Assembly (NCBI GenBank): GCA_029207755.1
Contig: JARCOQ010000004.1
Coordinates: 40,790,305-40,854,304, forward strand
DNA from: Chamaea fasciata
Lineage: Eukaryota > Chordata > Aves > Passeriformes > Sylviidae
Reading direction: 5' to 3'
Length of the DNA stretch: 64,000 nucleotides
The notes beneath the pieces were generated by a model. It was not told the origin of the DNA. It saw only the letters and a list, made by a program, of their open reading frames with translations, and ran no database searches. The stretch's first letter is position 1. Each line of letters opens with the position of its first letter. Positions 22,001 through 34,200 of this stretch are shown one piece after another. The position numbers were made by a program, and so were the translations under genes.

Positions 22001-25000
22001 TACTTGTAAAGATGTAAATATCTTGTAAAAAAGAGTACCAGTCAGTAAATATCTCCCTCACCAAGTAAAAGGTTACATCAGATCACTGAAGTGAAAGGCA
22101 ATATTCTGCACTGTACAGGAGATGTGGCAGCAACATTAGCTGTCACAAAATATCTTTCACCAAATGAAAACTCTACCCAAAAACTATCAAATGTCACTCT
22201 AACCTTCAGGCTACAAATAATGAAGCTCAGGGTACTGAAGACATGAATAAAGCAAGCTTTTTGGAAAGAAAGGTTTCACAAAATGATCATCTGTTTAGAA
22301 TCACACTACTAAATGCCAATATTTATGTATTTATGCATTTCACATTTTCCCAAGATTCTATGGTGCATGTGTTTACACTGCTAAAAGTCACAAAAACTCA
22401 AGAGGAGAATTAAGTAGTTTTTCAAGTGATTCCCAGTGTGATCACAAAGGAAGAACACCAGATCTTGAGGAGATCAGTAAGGGCTTTTCAGTCTTAACCT
22501 CACTAAGGTGCAACTTTTGCCTTATGTATTCACAAATCAAAGAAACCCTGCAGAAAGATCAAGAGCAGCAAAGACAAGGTCAAACAGTGCATGTGGTGGG
22601 ACAGTTATTCCCAGTTGCAGTGCATTGGTTATTTAGCATGAAAGGTAAAATAGAAATGTAAAAAAGTACTTTATCTTCCTGTAGCTAATTATTAAGAAAT
22701 ACAGGAAGAATACAATGTTTTCTAGTACCATATACAAGCTGTAAACATGCCACTTAAAATGCCAGGTTCTTTCAAAACTGCCTGTATATCATTGACATAA
22801 GTGGCCTCACTGCTGTTAATGAGTGACTCATGGATGTTTCTTGTACAGAAAGAACACAAAGTATATCATTGTAATTCTGCAAGAAAAAAAATTACATATA
22901 TATATATATCAATTTTGTACTGCATTATACTGAAGAATATTGTCAGTGCAGATTTGCTGTGCAGATTTGCAATTTTGAATTTAGAAGAGACTTGCGGGAG
23001 TATGATTTAAAATTCTCATTTAGACTTTCCCTGGATACTGTCAGAAAAACATTTGCAGAATTTACTAATGAAAAGTGTGTATGCATATACTTGGTATTCC
23101 TTTATGGAACATTTAAGGGCCACATTGTTATTGAAAAACTAATGTTTTTCTTAATAATCAAAAAGCAGAAAATTGTTCACTTTAAGCCCTTTTGTACATG
23201 CACAAATGCTGCAGTTCTGTAAGGTTTTCAGAACAGCCACAGCCACTGTTAAAATATTGGGAAATTAGGGTTTTTCTTTTCTGACCTTCCTGATCTTCTG
23301 ATACAGACACTATTTCTTATAGTACCCCTTTAAAAAGCAAAGTAAAGGGCTGAGTGAGCATAATCATTAGCAATTGTGAACGACAGGACTCATCAGCTTG
23401 TGAGAAGAACTGCAGATCCTGGAAGACTCAAATAAAGAAGATTTACTGAGGTTAGGGGGAAAAACAATGAAAAGGAACTTATAATGGTATTTTATAATAC
23501 TGTAGGTTAAATTCCATGCCTATTCTGGTTTTTTAACTCTTCTGAGTGAAAGGCAAACCAAAGATCCTCTTAAAAGAAGAAAAAGTGTTTTCTGAGAAGT
23601 TGAGGAAATATGCAAAATGAACAAAAACAACATGAAAAACCTGTTGTTATAGCTGTTAGCTTTCTGTTTGTTTTTTTATCTTTGAGAAACTGTCAAGTTT
23701 TAAAATTCTGAGTTAAACCAAGTTACGTTTTTTTCAACAAGACAACGTATAAATACACTTTTAATTGTATTAAACCACTTACAGTTTTTTCTTTTTAAAT
23801 GCCAGTGTCCTACAATGCATTCACTTTGATGTTATAATAAAATATACAGTACATAATTTGTCCACAGCTGAATTCACAGATGTTACAGAAGTGAGAAGGG
23901 GCAACAATCAAACTGCAGGGCACATGGCTGGTGTCTGTCTTTGCCATTCCCCAGGCTGAAAAGTAGAAAAAGCACAGTAGCAATGTCAGGGATCAGCAGT
24001 GAGGTGAGGTGTGAAAGCTCCTGGGCTACAGCGCATTGCTGACAGAAAATGTGGGAGGAGGAAGGTAGTGCCCCATTCCTGTGGGGATGGGAGCCCTGAT
24101 ATGGATTTATAAACCTGGCAGGCCATTACATAGGCGCTCACTCTATCCACACCGGAGAGAACACAAGTTAATGTCCTTTCTTTTGTAAAGTAAGCCAAAC
24201 ATACTAATCGGAGTAGTGACAAAGGTCAAATTCACTTAGAAAGGAAATGAGAAGTTCTGTATTTTCTTAGCATATCAGCATGTTAGGGTGTTGCAGTTAT
24301 AAATGTCATACTGTGTTGTAAATAGATATAGATTTAAAAGCAGTTATCAACTGCAGAGTAAAACTCCTTTCTTCATTATTTTTGTTGGTGTCCTGAGTTT
24401 CCCAACCTTCCTGACTTCTTCACCTTTCTCAGACAGGGGTCTGGGATTGCTGTCTACTCTTACTCTGCTCTTTCTTTTGTTACACTTCAAATCCTATGGC
24501 CTTTACACCTGTGGATCGAATAAAGCTTGAAGAAGCAATATAGATCTGCAGCACCTCTGACCTCTTCGGTCCAGCATATTCTGGATCAGTCCTTGGAGAA
24601 GAAGTCCCAGCTGGCTGCAGGCAAAGTTGGAGCAGTTCACAGTGTGAGGCCAGAAGTAGCTGGTTGTACTGAAAATTGCAAATGAGGGTCTCTTACTATT
24701 TTCAGTTATTTACTTTCTTACCTAGAACCCAATGAACAGAATTTTTGTTACCTGAAAAATTCACTGAGGTTGATTTTTGAGATTTTGCAGCTGGCAGGAG
24801 AATTAAGATCATTTATCAATGATCAGCAGTCCTTGCATGAGTAAGATCGACTGACGAGTAAGATTCATTGACAGGATACTTTGATAAGTTTTTTGATCTT
24901 TTGCCAAACAAAAGCGATTAGGGTTATAGGAGTTTATAGCCTAATTTGGAGGAACATCTATGCACACAGAGTGCCAAACCTGATGATTTTTTCCTATATC

Positions 25001-25554
25001 AGGAGACTATAAAAATAAGAAATATTTCTTTAATATGCATTAATTATCATCAGCAAATTGTGTTATGGTGACATGGTTATCAATCTGCTTTTCAAAGGAT
25101 TCAGGCTAATATTTACTAAAATGATGTGTAAGACATTATGCCTTGAAGTATATGAGATTGACCTTGCTTGTGCAGAGACTGGAAACTTACGCGTTGCCAT
25201 CTGCAGATACACAGTATCACCTTGTAAGTATCCTGGGATGTGGTACACAAAGTCATGCTTAACACCATCAAATTATTTTCATTTTGCATTATTTCTTGGA
25301 AGAGTTAGTGGGCAGAAAGATAATCTAATATTTGATTCAGGGTTAATATAAGAATAGAATTTTTTTTTTAATGTGGGACCTGTAATTTACGACAGAAAAC
25401 ACCTGTAATGCTGAAGTAATTATGAGAAATTGATGAAACACTAAAAACTAGTTACAGTGGATGGAAATACTATAAAGTTCTTTCAGTGTACTAGAGAGAA
25501 TGACCACGCTGCCTCACAGCTGGGAGACACCTCAACTTCCCGTATCTTTGGTGG
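19097..25554. other. Intergenic upstream of DMXL1, nothing recognised
   Basis: About 6.4 kb of AT-rich DNA with a 23-base T run (19671-19693). A more GC-rich patch at about 21220-21700 and others near 23950-24200 and 24540-24660 have no frame I can assign. DTWD2 lies upstream on the opposite strand in human, but I found no exon of it here. Confidence 0.5.
19671..19693. repeat. Poly(T) run
   Basis: 23 consecutive T, isolated, with no flanking retroposon recognised. Confidence 0.9.
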
Positions 25555-26130
25555 TGAAGGGGCATTGAAATGGAGAGGTCCGCTGGCGGGACGGGTCCGC
25601 AGAGCCGGAGGGCACTGCCTGCTGAGCTCGGGCCTTACGTGACCTTGGCTGCTCTCGTCGGCCCAAACCGGCCCGCACTAACCTCTCTCGTGAGCGGCAG
25701 TGCCTATCCTAGGCGGCTCCATTTCCCCTCGTTTTATCAGGACGGTGAAAAGCCCTGCTGCCTACAAAGCAATCTGAGGTCAAAGAAAAAACGTTTTGTT
25801 TCCTAAGCCACGGGGACCCAAGTTTTCTGTTACTACCTACTTCCTCTTGTCATTTCCCGGTGGGAGGGCTGCGGCTGACCCCCTGCCCTTGTGAGAGGGG
25901 CTGGGAGGGGATGCGCTTGGGGTCACCGTTGTCGGCCCCGGCAGGTGGGAGGCGCAGCGGCTCGGCAGGTTTCGAGTCCGCTCCGCCACCATAGCCTGGC
26001 TCCGGCGCGACGGCAGCGTTTTCCAGCGTTATTTTGACAGGAAAATCAGGTTATTTTAACAAGAAAGTCGAGCTCCCCACTGCGCGGACAGAAGCCTCAG
26101 CCCGCCCCGGGGACGGTGGCCCGGACGGAC

Positions 26131-26301
26131 ATGCGCGGCGCCCGCTCCGCCCCGGGGAAGCACCGCCTCCGCCGCCGCCGGGCGCGGGGGGTCGAGCGGT
26201 GGTGGCCGAGTGGCCGCGCCCTCCATCATGAACCTGCACCAGGTGCTGACGGGCGCCGTGAACCCCGGGGACAGCTGCTTCTCCGTGGGCAGCCTGCATG
26301 A
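26131..26301 (+). other. Possible upstream ORF overlapping the DMXL1 start
   Basis: An ATG at 26131 opens a 56-codon frame, offset from DMXL1, that ends at TGA 26299-26301, inside exon 1. If the 5' UTR begins upstream of 26131, this overlapping frame could lower translation from the main ATG. It is Arg-rich and has no recognisable protein features. Confidence 0.35.
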
Positions 26302-26314
26302 CCAGCCCTTCACG
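26228..26314 (+). CDS. DMXL1: DMXL1 exon 1 (start exon)
   Basis: ATG in good context (A at -3) opens [15 protein letters not shown]. There are 29 codons, then donor GTAAGC in phase 0. No in-frame ATG lies upstream within the island. Confidence 0.95.
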
Positions 26315-29300
26315 GTAAGCGCCCCTGCTGCGGCCGCGGCGCCTCCGCAGGGCCCGGCGCCGAAAGCGGCTGCGTCAGGCGCGGCGGCCGCGGGCGGCCC
26401 CGGGCAGCCCCGGGCGCGGGGCTCGCCCCGGTAGCGCCGTCCGGCGGCGGCGGCGGCACCGCCCCAGGGGCCCGCGGGTCCCCGGCCCGGCGGGGGCGGG
26501 GACGCGCAGAACTTGTCCGGAGCGGCGGCCCCAGTGCCGGCGGCGGGCCGGGCGGGTGCGGAGCCGGCGGGGCGGCGGGCACGTGCGGGCAGCGGCGGTC
26601 CAGGGGCGCGGGGATGTGGTGGCGGCGATAGAAGATTACATAAACGGCAGCCGGGACCTGCGGCTCCCGCTGGAAGGGAGTTTCAGCGGTGCCTTGCAGT
26701 CAGGAAGGTGGCTGAAATCCTCTCCTGGGCATAGCTGAGGAAGACCTTGGAATACCCAGCCCTAGCGTTGTTGAGGTTTTCAGAGCCTGTTTGAACTCCT
26801 TGTGGATGTTTGCTCTTAGAGTGGAGGGAAAACACTTGAGTATGTTGTAAAGGCCATCGTCTTTATTGGAGTGCGTTTTCCTTCCTTTTGCTTTTATTTT
26901 GTAAACTGACTTCTGTTGTGCTCTTCTTCCCACCCTCCTTCCCCGTGGGGCTGAAGAGAAATGAAATCAGACGCAGCAGTTTCCCAGGGCAAGGAAATAC
27001 GCTGGGGTATTTTTAGCCTCAACTTTTATGGCTGCCCCGGCTCCAGCCTGGTGTGCTCTCCAGTTTGATAAGGGAATGATAGATGGAAATGCAGGAATGC
27101 AGACTTGTGTGCTGTCCTATCTGGTGTACGCAGTTAAATTCGTCTGGCTACTTGCGGCTTCGCTCTGGGGCAGTGGAGCTGCGGTGCTTCCCCAGGGTCA
27201 GGCTGGCTCTGCGGAGCCTGTCTGCGCCGTTGTCCAGCCATGTCCTTGCTTCGTATAAATAAGTTTATGTTGGAAGATATCTTAAACTACAGCGATTGGG
27301 ACTTCAGATATCAAATTGTGCCAAACTGTCTAATTTCACATATCCAGAAATATCAAAGTCCCATCTGTGTTGGGAAGCCTTTTAGTAAGAGACAAGGAGG
27401 TTTGCTTTATGTAGAAATGCTAGTAAGCTCTCAAAATAGGTTGTCATAAGTTTGCCATTTTGATGACATTCTTTTTTGAAGGAAATAATTTGAGTCATTC
27501 AAGTCACTAGAATCACTTTTAACCTGTTAGAGCTGAACTTATGTAAAGTTTTGGAGGTCCCCAGTGGATAAGAAGAGTAGGAATGTCTTCTTGAGGAGAA
27601 TGGAATGATTGGGAAGTGTAATTTTTGATATTCATTACTGTGGTCTCTTTTTTGGTGAAGCTATTTTCGTGTAAGTATAGTGTAACAATGTTTCCTTGGC
27701 ATAACTGTATATAGGAAATATTGTAATAACAATATTTCCTATAGCTGCGTTCATCTTCCTTTCATTATCCTTTTCCCTGGAAAGTTATTAGTGGATTTCT
27801 TTTCCTCAGATTTGAAATGGCTAACAGAAATATCCTTGACTGTTTCAGGGCTATTTTTGTTATTGTTACTGATTCTATAATGCTGTTAACAAGACTGCTC
27901 AGAAGGATTAAGAAGTGAAAGGTGCTGAAGCTAATTTCTGCTTTTTTTGGGAAACGATGATAGACTCAACCTTTAGAATATACGAGAAAAAAAAATTGTC
28001 CATAGTTCTTCCCTGTCTGAGATTATGATATAAGCATTAATGAGTAGAAATACTATTGAATTGTGTTTGAGAAATGGAAGAAAACCCCAAACATGTCAAA
28101 CTTCTGTGCTTCCAGTTTTTGTGGCTGAGAACTTAGCAGTTGCTAGTTCAGGGTTATGGAATGTACAGGAGGGACAAGTTGTCCTTGTCCAACAGGAGAA
28201 CTTGGTCTGTACCTTTTTTTTTCTTTTTTCTTTTTTTTTTTTTTTTAAATACAGTATGCTTCAGGATATTGTCTCATAGACAGCACTGAATATTTAAAGT
28301 GAAGTATTTCAAAATATTACAGTTTTAGCTAAAAATATCAAGATTCTTCTCTTAAAAGCTGAAAACTTTGAAGCAAAAGCAGTATAAAACTTTCTATATC
28401 CACTGAATTATATACACCTTTTTGAACTTGTGCAATTATGTTTTAAGGAGGTATTTCAGATATTTGTTCCAATGGAAGGCAGGTTTGTTTTTCTGACTTT
28501 TTTTATTTTTTAGGATGTGAAGTGTAAAGTGGAGCATGAGCTTGCTTGAAGAGAACAGTGATAAAGTTTTTAACCCATCTTTTATTTATGAGTCAAAAAA
28601 GGCTTATAAGCATCAAGATACCATAAGAAGCATGCTTGTTGTTTCTCTTCTCAGGGCAGGTGATAGTAACATATGGCACACTAAATCAATGAGAACCTGG
28701 CCCTCAGATGACAGATTTTACTTGTTTATTCTTTATGTCCTTCTCTTGATACTGAATTGTTTTATTTTCCATGTACTTCTCCAAAGTGGAAGACATCCTT
28801 TCCTTTCTTTTGTTCATGTCGGGTCTGAGATATTTGAGTAAAAGTTTAGAAAGCTCATGGAGTTTATCACAGAGGATTCCTCTGAAGTTATTACTGAAGT
28901 TGTAATTAAGTGGGTAACCAGCACTGATACAATTGTTTTTGCTTATTCAGTTCTGATTCTGTAAATTTTTAAAAATCATTATTATTTCCTCCCACCTAAG
29001 TACCAGAAGATAGTGAAGGGTGGGGGGAGGGAATCTTTGTGAGCAATAACAACTTTCTAAGTGCAAGTCCCCAGACTGATAATGAAAGTCACAAAAGAGT
29101 GATTGTTTGTAGAGGTAAAAATATATGAAAGATTAATGACATTGATTATTTCAATGGAACCAAAATATTTCCTTGACAGATTTCCTCTGTGTTTGTGATT
29201 AATCTAATTCTGGACTTGAGACTTGCTGTGTACAATTGATAGAACTGGAAACTAAGTATCTGAAGTTGAAAGGCACTCGGAAAATTGGGGCTGGGGTGGG

Positions 29301-31224
29301 GTTTCATAGTTTGTGTCAAGACCACACTGAGTTTTCTAAAGATATTGGATTGCATTAGAAAAGGGCTTCCCCTTCTGCAAAGGTTTTTGATAAATAGAAG
29401 TAATTTCTATAACTTGATGATATTGTTACTTATCTGCCTAGAAAATGTTTAATATTTGCACTTAGAACTCCCTGGATATTTATAGTCCAGAAAATTGAGT
29501 TATCAAATGAGTCAGTCAAGAAATTACACTGTTTACAACTCACCTGCTTCTTGGTTGATATTTAGTAAAGGGAAGGGATTAAGGGATTTAATAGGGAACC
29601 TTTTAAAGAGTTCCTTTTCTTTTTTCTTAAAAAAAAAAAAAAGAAAAAAAAGAAAAAAAACCCAAAAAACCCCACACCTCAGGCTGCCCTGGACATAAGA
29701 AATTAATTGTTTCTTAACTGAAATAATTTTTTAAAAAAGATAAAATTTCTTTGCACATCAGTGAAAAGTGCTGTTTCAGTGAAACATGATTCGAAGTGCA
29801 TGGACCATCAATTTGGTACTTATATGTACTATAATACGGTGGTAGTATATTACTTAAGTACTTTTGATAAATTAGAATGTTGGGGGTTTTTTCCCAAACA
29901 TGATGATATAATATTGCTTAAAATTTAATTTGGCATCCTAATAATTTAATTATTTTAAATAAGCTATTTGAGCAGAATACTTAGACTAGTGTAAGTTCTG
30001 ATGCGAAAGTGGGGATGGAGAGAGACCATACGAAAATAGAATAAAATAATTCAGCAAAGTACCATGTGGCTCATGGTGACTGCTTTGATTTTAACCATTC
30101 TGTTCACAGGGCAGAAAATTGTAGCAATTATTGCAGTATCATCTGCTTCATAGATTTGTCTTCAGTTTTTATCTTGACTTTTACTGAGTTCTGCATTGTC
30201 TTTCTAGAGTATGTTCATCCCATATGTGCTTGAATGTGTTAATATATATGTATCTTAATAAATATGCATGTGTGCACACATATTCTGCTGCATTTACCAT
30301 GGATAATTGCTGCCCTTCATGTAAGAGACATAGGTTAAATAAAGTTTGTACAAGTTGTCCAAGGTAATGTGTCAGCCCTTAGGTAGCTGTCGCAAAAACT
30401 GTAACAAAAACTTTGTATTTCCGTACCTAGAAGAAATATGTCAAGAGGGTTGATTGTGAGGGAAAATAATGTGTTAGAGGTGCTGTGTTTATGAGAGGTT
30501 GAGGCCCCCAGTTGTTTGCTTTACTTCTGCTGAGAGTAATTTCCCAGTACCAGTCTCAGATTGTGAGTTGTGTATGTCAGACTTGCACTTTAGAAAGAAA
30601 TCAGAATAGTTCATATAATCATCTATACTATTTCCCATGCTCTTAAAGCACGGTTGTAGTCAAAATGTCTGTTAGTCTTCAAAGAAATACTAATTTTGAA
30701 GTAAGAGCCAAAATTGAATTGAAGGAATGGGCAGAACTTTTGTGAAAACCCACTTCTGCAATGCAAGGTCACATTTATTTTCACAGGCCTGGAACATCTT
30801 TCACTCCCTAATTTCAGGCGTGTTTGCTATGTCAGCAGCAAGTGAAATCCATGGTCCTGCAGCTTGAACTAGTTCTGTCTTGTTTATTTCTGTAACAGAA
30901 GAACAAAGCATTGTTTAATAAACATTCCTAGTACATGATAATATGAGTTATCTGTTACCCGCTTGTCTTATTGTGCAAAGACGACTTTCTTGTAAATGTT
31001 CTAGGGCATTCTTAAGGTGAAAGGCTTTTTTGTCCTGCCAACATCAGATGTAGAGGCTCTGCTTGCTTCAAAAACTTGTCCTAGGGTTTTTAATATCATT
31101 ATTTTTAAAAATTAATATATATTTAGGAATTCTTTCACCCTTCACCTGTATGACAGGATTTTGTGCCATGCCCCTCCCTCCCTTTCCCTCCCCTCCCCAC
31201 CAAGGGCCAAGTAATATAGGTAAG

Positions 31225-31287
<63 letters not shown>

Positions 31288-34200
31288 AAACATTTCTGTG
31301 TATATATATGTACACATACAAGAAATTCTTATACTGGAATCAGCTGCACTTTGCTTAAGGGAAGATTGGAATTACCTTTTTCTTAGTTACCATTGCTTAC
31401 AAAATTGCACTCTTATTAGCTCCTGTTAAAATGAGGATGAGTGGCATGTGAACTATCATGGACAAGTCTCACAATAAAAATTAGATAAAGTACATAAAGT
31501 GACTGGAAGGCAGGATTCACTCACCTGGGACACTCTTAGGGTATAGAAGATACTTCTTACTCCTGAGTACAGTCTTTTGTTATACTACAGTAAAATTCCT
31601 CTGCAGTGAATAAAAAAAACTAAGTGTAAAATTAGTCCAACAGTTAATTTTATGCATTTTGTTTAGAGAAACATCTTGGTAAGATGCTGCTGCTTAGGAA
31701 CCTCTTTTATGGCTGGAGTCTGGGCTCCAGTGAGTGTGTAAGAGGATCTGATATTTCTGCACAGATACGGTCTAATGGATGAGTTGCAGTGGGGACAACA
31801 AAGAACCAAAGGAAGGACACCTTAGGAGGAGGGGAGTACACAAGCTTCCCTCCTAAGGTGTCTGGTCAGTGTGAGGAATAATGAGAACAGTAGGCAACAG
31901 TAGAAAAGGGAGCTAGTTGCAGTTTTGTTTGCCAGAAAACTTAGTCACCTTCTTCTTCAGACACTTCTTCCATTGCTGTATAAAACTTCCCTACCCTCTG
32001 CATCCTTTGCCTTTTGTCTTTGAAATTGTGGTTCTCCTGCAGGCAAACATTAACTAAACATCAAAAATAACCTCCAAGTCATCATCCTTCTGCTTGGCTG
32101 TAGTTATATTTGGAAAGTCTTTTAAAAGGCCTTTTTCCCCCCCTTTCTATCTGTTTAGGAAGAGATCAGCTCTACCACCTTAGGAACTAGCCAGTGGTTC
32201 TGCAGCTGATTGGGTATTGGGAAGCCGGTGTGAGCAAGTATGATCTAATCTGTCTGAACAGACTGTTGTCTGAAGTGATTCCTTTTTTTCCCCCAAATGT
32301 CAGTCTTTTCAGGTAGTGTGGAGAAATACCACAACATAAGGGTGGAATGATTATATTTTTCGTCTAAAAACAAGATTTTGAAAGGGCATTCATCTTACCC
32401 TTACCTTACAAGTGCACTTACCATTGTTAGAACTAAGAACTACCGGTATCAGAAGATACTCCCCACGTTTTTGTCAGAAAGTTCGTCTCCAGTTTGACAA
32501 ACTTTGATTTTAAACACATGGCATATTAAGTTATTATTATTATTATTAAACATAAAATAATAGCCATGTTTAAACATAGCAGAAGAGAGGAGGAGGTAGA
32601 GTTCTTGGTTCATATTTGTAAAGGGGACACCTTCAGGAAACAGCAAATCTAGGATACTTTAGTACTTCTTTAAGCTACTCTTGTCCTTCATAGCCTGGGT
32701 TTGCAGGAGCTAGCCTGGGTTCTGAGTTTTGAGCTGTGCAATATAAGAAGGGTATAAAGCTGTGAGAGAGCATCCAAGGGAGACACTGCAGAGTCTGGAA
32801 GGAAAGCTGTATCAGCAGTGACAGCCTGGCTAAGAGGAGACTGAAGGGAGACCTCATGACAACCTACAGCTTCTTCATGAAGGAAAATGAAGGGGCAGGA
32901 TTGATCCCTTTACCCTGGTAATCAGTAACAGGACTTGAGGGAATGGCCTGAAGTTGTGTCAGGGCAAGTACAGGCTGGATATTATGAGAAGGTTGCTCTC
33001 TCAAAGGGTGGTTGAGCACTGGAACAGGCTCCCCAGTCACAGCATCAGATGTTCACAACATCAGCCTGAGAGAGTTCAAGAAGTATTTTGACACAGTGCT
33101 TGGGCATGTGGTATGACTCTTGGAACTTTCTGTGTAGGGCTAGGAGTTGGACTCCAATGACCTTTGTAGGTCCCTTCCAGCTCAGGATATTCTATAGTAA
33201 CTGTTTTAATTATTTTTTCCTGATGCATTGATGAATATGCTGATTCCTCAAGTCTCCAATGTATAATGTTTGATAGTTACTAACAGAGTTTTTTGAGTGC
33301 AAAATGTCAAGTGTGCTGAGGACTTAAAGCTGATAAAGTTACTGATCTCATTAAAATAGTTACTTTATGCATGATTTCTACTTATGGTGCATGTTACTGC
33401 ATTTGCTCATCCCTACTCACTCTGATGGAAGGTTGGAGCTTTATATGAGGTTTAACAAGGCCAAGTGCAGGGTGCTGCACCTGGGTTGGGACAACTGGTA
33501 TCAATCCAGGCTGGGAATGAAGGCATTGAGAGCAGCCCTGCCCAGAAGGACTTGGTGTACTGGTGGATGAGAGGCTGGACATGACCCAGCCATGAGCACT
33601 CACAGCCCAGAAAGCCAAATGTGTCCTGGGCTGCACCCAAAGTAGCATGGGCAGCAGGGCAAGGGAGGGGATTCTGCCCCTCAGCTCTGCTCTGCTGAGA
33701 CCCCACCTGGAACCCTGCATCCAGCTCTGGGGTCCCCAGTACAGGAAAGGCATGGAGCAAGTCCAGAGCAGGGCCATGAGTATAATTAGAAGGATGGAGC
33801 ACTCTCCATGAGGAAGGACTGGGAGAAGTTCAGTCTGGGAAAGAGAGGGTTTAATGATTACCTTATCATCGTGGTCTTGTTCCTGAAGGGAGCCTAAAAG
33901 AAAGATTGAGAGAGACTCTTTACAAGAACATATAGTGACAGGACAAGAGGGAATGTCTTCAGACTGAGAGTAGGTTTAGATTAGGTGTTGGAAAGAAATT
34001 CTGTACTTTACTAATGAGGCACTGGAATAGTTGTCCAGAGAAGCTGTGGGTGCTTCATCCCTTGAAGTGTTCAAGGTCAGGCTGGGGGGGTTCTGAGCAA
34101 CCTGGTCTAGCGAAAGATGTTCCTCTCCATGCAAAGGATTTGGAACCAGACAATCTTTAAGGTCCCTTCCAATCCAAGCCATTCTTCGTGTTCTATCCTA

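Larger units (their letters stand above)
25555..26640. promoter_or_regulatory. DMXL1: CpG island and DMXL1 promoter region
   Basis: GC and CpG content rise sharply here compared with both flanks, peaking at 26100-26620, around the DMXL1 start codon. There is no TATA box near the start, which fits a dispersed CpG-island housekeeping promoter. The transcription start cannot be fixed from sequence and is probably within about 25900-26180. Confidence 0.8.

Noticed and set aside
19097..25554. Search for a divergent DTWD2 first exon sharing the DMXL1 CpG island
   Set aside because: No minus-strand frame resembling it was found; the human spacing also suggests it lies further away.
25570..25806. 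78-codon frame in the CpG island upstream of DMXL1
   Set aside because: GC-rich DNA opens frames by chance; no family motif, no splice context and no homology recognised.
26556..26738. Frame in early intron 1 with a plausible-looking protein segment
   Set aside because: No recognisable motif and exon 1 joins perfectly to exon 2 without it; it could only be an unproven alternative exon.
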